Assembly (NCBI RefSeq): GCF_023073915.1
Contig: NZ_JADPKK010000023.1
Coordinates: 372,001 to 436,000 of the forward strand
Source: Bradyrhizobium sp. 149
GTDB taxonomy: Bacteria > Pseudomonadota > Alphaproteobacteria > Rhizobiales > Xanthobacteraceae
Reading direction: 5' to 3'
Length of the DNA: 64,000 nucleotides
The notes beneath the pieces are model-generated. The model did not search any database and was not told where the DNA came from. It saw only the letters and a program-made list of their open reading frames with translations. The number at the start of each line of letters is the position of its first letter. The first letter of the stretch is position 1. Of the stretch, positions 59,966 to 64,000 are shown one piece after another. A program made the translations under genes and the position numbers.

Positions 59966-60354
59966 GCTGTTGGATCATGGTTCGAAGCGATCCTGTTTTC
60001 CGATTGTGCGCTCCGCACAGAGCGAGTTTGGATGGCGGCTACCCGCTTATGGAAGCGTGTCTCTCAGGTCCGTTGCTTGCTGCAGTCCGCTTGCCTCAGC
60101 ATGACACTGGAGAAGAGCCGTATGCGCATTGCCCAGATTGCGCCTTTAGCACAGATGCCGATTCAGCCGCGAGTTCCTCAAGCTCACACGGGTTCTCACG
60201 TCGCCGCGCTTGCTGAATCGCTTTGGCGGCGAGCTAAGAGCATACTTGAGCAGCTCACCGGCACCAGTCCCCGTCGCCGCGTCCGCATGCCCCTTCGCGC
60301 TATCGGGACCAGACGAACCGTGACGGATTCGCAGCGGCTTCCGTGGAGGCGCGG
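59966..60354. other. No convincing gene (389 bp)
   Basis: A plus-strand ATG at 60121 starts Met-Arg-Ile-Ala-Gln-Ile-Ala-Pro-Leu, the usual beginning of GT4 glycosyltransferases, but homology stops after about ten residues. Possibly a scrap of such a gene. Confidence 0.3.
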
Positions 60355-60500
60355 TCAACGCGTGAGCCGCCGCTCGACCTTTTTGCGGCTGCTGCCAACC
60401 TTCGTCATAGCCTTCTTCACCGCCGCCTTGGATTGTCCGGTCTTGCGCGCTTCGTAGCGTACTTAGTAGTCCTGTCCGCCGGCGACCCGGGCACGCGACC
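60355..60500 (-). pseudogene. DUF3606-like small protein with nonsense codon
   Basis: Minus-strand reading gives Arg-Val-Ala-Gly-Gly-Gln-Asp-Tyr, then TAA (60463-60465), then Val-Arg-Tyr-Glu-Ala-Arg-Lys-Thr-Gly-Gln-Ser-Lys-Ala-Ala-Val-Lys-Lys-Ala in the same frame to a stop at 60355. This is the pattern of small DUF3606-type proteins with a GAA-to-TAA change. The N-terminal part is not recognisable. Confidence 0.5.
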
Positions 60501-61146
60501 CTCCGCGATCGCATCGCCGAGGCTGAAATTGCCGATGCGAGCGATGCCGACGCTCGCCGTGATGAAGGCCGAGGCGCTTTCCCGAAAGCCTGGCATTGTC
60601 GGCGCGGTGGCCTTCAGCCGCAGCGGGGACTCCGGCGACCGGCGACTTCGGGGACGCAACCGTGATCCAGCAGTTCGGCGAGGCCCCCGACGACCTGAGA
60701 ACACTGTGAAGCCGTTTGTTCAACTTCTCAAGGCGAACTCGGTGCGCAGCCGGTCCGCGATCGTTCTTCATCTCGGAGCACCCGCATCCAGCTGTCCGTC
60801 CGTCATGATCGCCACCTTCCGGGTGTCGTGACAGGGCACAACAGAGATGGCGATGTCGGCGACGCGCAGATGTCTTCCATCTCCAGCCTAATCGCTGCTT
60901 CGAGTTCTTCGCGCGTTTGCCGGCTTCTTCAAGCCGACTCTTTCACCGCTCGGAACGGGACCACCGCCTTTGGCTATCCGCGCGAGCGCACGTTATTGAA
61001 CAGCTGGCGTGAGCCTGTGGCTGTCCGCGACAGGCGCCGTCCTCATACCGAGGCGGTGGTCCAATGAGTCAAATACGGCGTCGCGATAATCTCCCGACTT
61101 CAAAAGCGAGCCGGAGCTACGTGGCCGTCGGTCCTGCGGCCTTAAG
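60501..61146. other. No recognisable gene (646 bp)
   Basis: Minus-strand frames show an Ile-Thr-Ala-Ser-Val-Gly-Ile-Ala piece resembling the end of a GGDEF domain, but nothing around it supports that. Otherwise no family, ribosome site or terminator is seen. Confidence 0.3.
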
Positions 61147-61406
61147 CTACGAGACTGCCGTGACCAGTTGAGTCGGCGCGAACGGCTTTCGCAACAGGAT
61201 GCTGACGGGATGCCGTGCGACCTGCACTGGTCGGCGCTTGCGCTGGTCAAGATAACCGGACCCCCCCCGGCTATTTCCCTGATCTGTTTCGCGATTTCCC
61301 AGCCGCTTAGCGAGCCCTTCAAGTTGACGTCGGTGACGAGCGCCCTGTAATTCGCCACCTTACCCCTGAACAATGTCAGCGCTCGAGACGAGGGGCGGAA
61401 TCTCAC
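61147..61406 (-). pseudogene. CheY-like response regulator receiver, truncated and frameshifted
   Basis: The frame reads Tyr-Arg-Ala-Leu-Val-Thr-Asp-Val-Asn-Leu (phospho-acceptor Asp), Ser-Gly-Trp-Glu-Ile-Ala, and Pro-Val-Ile-Leu-Thr-Ser (switch Thr/Ser). It is broken near 61203; one base over, the rest continues as Ser-Ile-Leu-Leu-Arg-Lys-Pro-Phe-Ala-Pro (conserved Lys-Pro) to a stop at 61147. The first beta strand with the acidic pair is missing. Confidence 0.65.
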
Positions 61407-61414
61407 GCCTGTGC

Positions 61415-61618
61415 CTATGGTCGGTTAAGTGCACTCGAAACCAAAAGAACCAGGATTCCGAAGAAAAACAAAATAGTTACTGCCGGAAGTCCCACTGTCC
61501 AGAGTTCCGGCCGGTGTCCCGATATCCATGCTCCAACCGAGATGCCGATACCGAAGCTCAAGAGCATGAGCATGCCAATAAAGCTGAAGATCAGGAGAGC
61601 TTGATTGTGCTGAGTCAC
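61415..61618 (-). CDS. Small membrane protein with two transmembrane segments
   Basis: 67 residues from GTG 61618, chosen for the AGAGGA 10 bases upstream (TTG 61639 is the alternative). Two hydrophobic helices (Ala-Leu-Leu-Ile-Phe-Ser-Phe-Ile-Gly-Met and Thr-Ile-Leu-Phe-Phe-Phe-Gly-Ile-Leu) are joined by a short loop with Ser-Gly-His-Arg-Pro. Unknown function. It is followed by the receiver remnant and lies 37 bp from the next small membrane protein on the same strand. Confidence 0.55.
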   Translation of the reverse strand: MTQHNQALLIFSFIGMLMLLSFGIGISVGAWISGHRPELWTVGLPAVTILFFFGILVLLVSSALNRP

Positions 61619-61655
61619 TTGGCTGGATTCCTCTACCAAATTTTTTCTATCGTCT

Positions 61656-61988
61656 TTAGCGGAAAGCTACGCCGAACCCTTGCTCGATCAGAACGTATTG
61701 CTCAACGAACGCTTTCGACGTCTTGAGGTCGACTCCAGCGGCTCTCCGATACTGTCTAATGGCTTCAATCTTGTTTCCGTCTCTAAGGGCATTCGCAACC
61801 GCAATCGGCAGCTGCTCGAAAGGATCATATTTGAGCTCGGAATGGCTCAATAGCAGGCTGAGTTTTGCATCGATTTCAGATATCTTTGCGAGCCGTCGAT
61901 CGAGATGACCCAGGCGCCTTATCGCTAGAACGACTAGTAGCAGTAAGCACATCGACAACAGCGCTAGAAAGGCGGTTTGCTCAGTCAT
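61656..61988 (-). CDS. Membrane-anchored small protein with L7/L12 C-terminal-like domain
   Basis: 110 residues. An N-terminal transmembrane helix (about 5-23) is followed by a short coiled stretch (Leu-Asp-Arg-Arg-Leu-Ala-Lys-Ile-Ser) and a C-terminal segment, Asp-Gly-Asn-Lys-Ile-Glu-Ala-Ile-Arg-Gln-Tyr-Arg-Arg-Ala-Ala-Gly. That is the helix-turn-helix pattern of the ribosomal L7/L12 C-terminal domain reused in non-ribosomal proteins. GGAGAA precedes ATG 61988. Role unknown. Confidence 0.65.
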   Translation of the reverse strand: MTEQTAFLALLSMCLLLLVVLAIRRLGHLDRRLAKISEIDAKLSLLLSHSELKYDPFEQLPIAVANALRDGNKIEAIRQYRRAAGVDLKTSKAFVEQYVLIEQGFGVAFR

Positions 61989-62126
61989 CTTTCTTCTCCT
62001 ACTCAAGAGGCTCTGGCCGGGGCAGTTGATAACAGAGCAAACACCTTGTCGTCCCACTAGCAGTCTGTTCAGCACGAGGACGCCCGGGGGCAAGCAGCCT
62101 GGCCTGCTGAACAGGAATTTCCGCGC

Positions 62127-62369
62127 TTAACCCTTCCCAAAAGCTGGGTGCGCCCGATTGCAGGCGTTCACGACCGCATTCTGCAGCTTGCCGTCATTTC
62201 GATCTCTGTAGTGCATCGAGGCACGTACATTACTGATGCATTTGGTGTATTCGGGATTCATATGATTCAAAAAATCCAGCCCAGTCGCCGAAGCCGAGTG
62301 AGAGGCGAGGACCGAGGCGAAGCCGACGATAAGGGCAAAACCTGCAAGAGCACGAGGGTAGGAAAACAT
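62127..62369 (-). CDS. Small exported protein (80 residues)
   Basis: The signal peptide ends at Ser-Ala-Ser-Ala, followed by ~50 residues with two Cys (Thr-Lys-Cys and Asn-Ala-Cys) that could form a disulfide, plus Asn-Pro-Glu-Tyr and Arg-Asp-Arg-Asn-Asp-Gly. TGGAGA lies before ATG 62369. No known family. Appears intact. Confidence 0.6.
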   Translation of the reverse strand: MFSYPRALAGFALIVGFASVLASHSASATGLDFLNHMNPEYTKCISNVRASMHYRDRNDGKLQNAVVNACNRAHPAFGKG

Positions 62370-62880
62370 GAGAAGTCTCCACGAAAGGAGCTGCTTGATT
62401 GCAGCACGCTTCCATCATGTCTCAATGCTCCCAAATCGAGCGTGCGAAACCTCACACAGGTGCAGTGGCCGGCGAAAGAGACTGTCAATTGCCGTCCTTG
62501 TGAAGGAAAGATGGGCGCTGCCGCCCCATGATTCCGTTTAGGGCAAGATGGTCGTGCAAGCCTTTCCGCTCGAAAACTCGATCTTCCGCAGACGATCTTA
62601 ACAAGCATCTCCGTGCAAATACGGTTGACCTTGCTGGAGGGCGGCCGAAGCTGGGCGGCCCTGCCGCCGTCCATTCGCCGGGCCTCAAAATCCACCTCAC
62701 CGGCCGCAAGCACTTGGGCGCCGCCCTCCTTCAGGCCGGGCTCGGCCGCATGTCGAGCAGCTTGGAGCTCTCGCCGAAAACAAATCGCATGAAGCTGGAA
62801 ACTGACGGACTCCGCAAGGGGGCGTCTCAAGCGGCGGTTCGACATCTTGGCTTCAGAGTTCCACGCAAATCCCTTTGCGA
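62370..62880. other. No recognisable gene (511 bp)
   Basis: Only Arg/Ser-rich shadow frames are seen on both strands. Confidence 0.35.
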
Positions 62881-63096
62881 CACTCGATCGAATGCATGCC
62901 GCATGATCTCGCCGAGCCAGAGCGAGATATAGATCACGGCGATGCCGTGCGCTTTCAGATCGGCAATCATCTCCAGCAGCCGTTCAGTCTCCGCAATCGT
63001 CAGGCTGGAGGTCGGCTCGTCCATGATGATTACGCGGGCGTCGATTGAGAGCGCCTTGGCAATCTCCACCATCTGACACCTGGACAACTTCTCAGA
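62881..63096 (-). pseudogene. Fragment of a sugar ABC transporter ATP-binding protein
   Basis: About 72 residues of an RbsA/MglA-type ATPase: signature region Leu-Ser-Arg-Cys-Gln-Met-Val-Glu-Ile-Ala-Lys-Ala, Walker B Val-Ile-Ile-Met-Asp-Glu-Pro-Thr-Ser-Ser-Leu, and Val-Ile-Tyr-Ile-Ser (the switch His position is altered). Walker A and the second ATPase half are missing, and flanking sequence in the frame is unrelated. Confidence 0.65.
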
Positions 63097-63289
63097 AGGA
63101 TCCGGCACCAAATCGCTCTCGCTCGCTGAGCATGGCCGGCATGTTAATCGCGTCCGCTTTCCGACGCAGCACTCGTCACGCTCAAGGTCTATTTCCCGGC
63201 TCTCAAAAAATCGGCAACCGTCACTCGCAAGGTCTCGGCACCAAAGCCTAAGATCGAACCGGCCGACCCTGACATCAAGGTCGCCTTCG

Positions 63290-64000
63290 AGCAGCTTGCC
63301 GATCATCCAGAATCGCACTGTCGCGCCGTGACATCCTGCGTTTCATCCTGGTCGAGCCGTCGCGGCGCGCCGAGGAGGTGCAAGCGATCCTCAAGCTCGA
63401 GGAGATCGGCGAAGGCGGGCCGTGCTCAATAGCGCACAGAACCGCGTCAATGCGCTGAAGGGAACGGCCGAAGCCCAGTTTCAGGCGGCACGCAGCAGTT
63501 TGCAGACCCATATACAGATCCTGAGCGTCAAGATCGATGACTGCTTGCGGCCGCCAACGCTCGCCGCAAGCTTGTCGGCCCGCCTTTGCTCGATCAGTTG
63601 ACCCCGGACACTAGGCTCGACGCTGGGCTCACCTCGAGCCCGTCTGCGCCAGCGCTCAACAAGCAATCGGCTTTGCGCGACCTTGCTGCAATGGCTGGCG
63701 CTCGCAAGCAACTTCCCGAGTTCGCCAAGGACGAGGTCGCCGCCCTGCTCGCGACTATCAGCACTCTCGCGAACGATCCGGCGCGGCTTGCCTCGCTCCG
63801 GCGACGGACGCTGGTCGAACAAGACATCGAACTGATCGACGGTTCGGACTGCCCGCTCTGCGATAGCCCATGGGAGAGAGATTGACGACGTGCAGCAGGA
63901 TTTCAGCACATTCTATCGGCTCGTTATCGAAGATGACGAGGGTGAGTTTACCGCCATGCTCTCGCCCAGCGCCTGCAAGCTCGATTTGGATGTCAATTTC
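63290..64000 (+). pseudogene. SMC/RecF-like AAA ATPase gene with several frameshifts, running off the window
   Basis: Pieces of one long protein appear in order but in different plus-strand frames. They are Ser-Arg-Arg-Asp-Ile-Leu-Arg-Phe-Ile-Leu-Val-Glu (~63320), Val-Leu-Asn-Ser-Ala-Gln-Asn-Arg-Val-Asn (~63420), Leu-Leu-Asp-Gln-Leu-Thr-Pro (~63590) to a zinc-hook-like Asp-Cys-Pro-Leu-Cys-Asp-Ser-Pro-Trp (~63850), then Asp-Phe-Ser-Thr-Phe-Tyr-Arg (~63900) to the window end. At least three frameshifts and a small deletion at ~63885 are needed. The best continuous frame is 63586-63885. Confidence 0.6.

Noticed and set aside
60121..60220. Start of a GT4 glycosyltransferase (Met-Arg-Ile-Ala-Gln-Ile-Ala-Pro-Leu)
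   Set aside because: Similarity lasts about ten residues only; could be chance.
60530..60640. GGDEF-like Ile-Thr-Ala-Ser-Val-Gly-Ile-Ala piece on the minus strand
   Set aside because: No GGDEF motif or flanking homology.

Overview
The window is GC-rich alphaproteobacterial chromosome, most likely Bradyrhizobium of the japonicum/diazoefficiens group. Two things point there. The gene order xoxF - cytochrome c - class III formaldehyde/glutathione dehydrogenase - gfa is, from memory, the arrangement in B. diazoefficiens. The subclass B3 metallo-beta-lactamase at 23.05 kb is, also from memory, nearly identical to BJP-1 of B. japonicum. No rRNA, tRNA or CRISPR was seen.

0-13 kb is a C1/alcohol oxidation region: the end of a Bug-type binding protein, a small membrane protein, an AraC regulator divergent from a lanthanide-type methanol dehydrogenase (xoxF), its cytochrome (xoxG), the glutathione formaldehyde pathway (flhA, gfa), a two-subunit molybdenum hydroxylase, a small secreted protein, and on the minus strand a second lanthanide-type PQQ dehydrogenase preceded by an exported Rieske protein. 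13-24 kb is mixed: group III truncated hemoglobin, 3-hydroxybutyryl-CoA dehydrogenase, a GlcD-type FAD oxidoreductase, an HisC-like aminotransferase, tungstate transport genes tupB and tupA in convergent orientation, small secreted proteins, a TonB-receptor stub, an esterase and the B3 lactamase.

24-34.7 kb is a histidine utilisation locus: hutIHU (minus) and hutF-hutC (plus) diverge from a perfect 20-bp palindrome, followed by a NitT/TauT-type ABC transporter and an M20-type amidohydrolase that may replace hutG. An MFS carrier and another Bug protein follow.

37.3-50 kb holds the least explained material. Two paralogous giant regulators of about 947 residues (OmpR-type winged helix, STAND ATPase, helical repeats) flank msrA, osmC, an exported epoxide hydrolase, a VOC protein and a bare HWE-type histidine kinase. 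The two regulators share an upstream motif. Upstream of four neighbouring genes (epoxide hydrolase, kinase, an unknown protein, an AraC regulator) lie CTAAC direct repeats with an exact 10-bp period, always in the same orientation to the gene, which suggests an undescribed local regulon. A BisC-type molybdoenzyme and a RidA protein follow.

53.2-64 kb is a belt of gene decay. It contains fragments of a nuclease and an acetyltransferase, a 0.5-kb IS1182-type remnant with imperfect ends, a frameshifted cyclophilin-like gene, a DUF3606-like gene with a nonsense codon, a frameshifted response regulator, an ABC ATPase scrap and a multiply frameshifted AAA ATPase. Intact genes in this belt are an ArsR/SRPBCC pair, a GH13 enzyme and three small membrane or secreted proteins.
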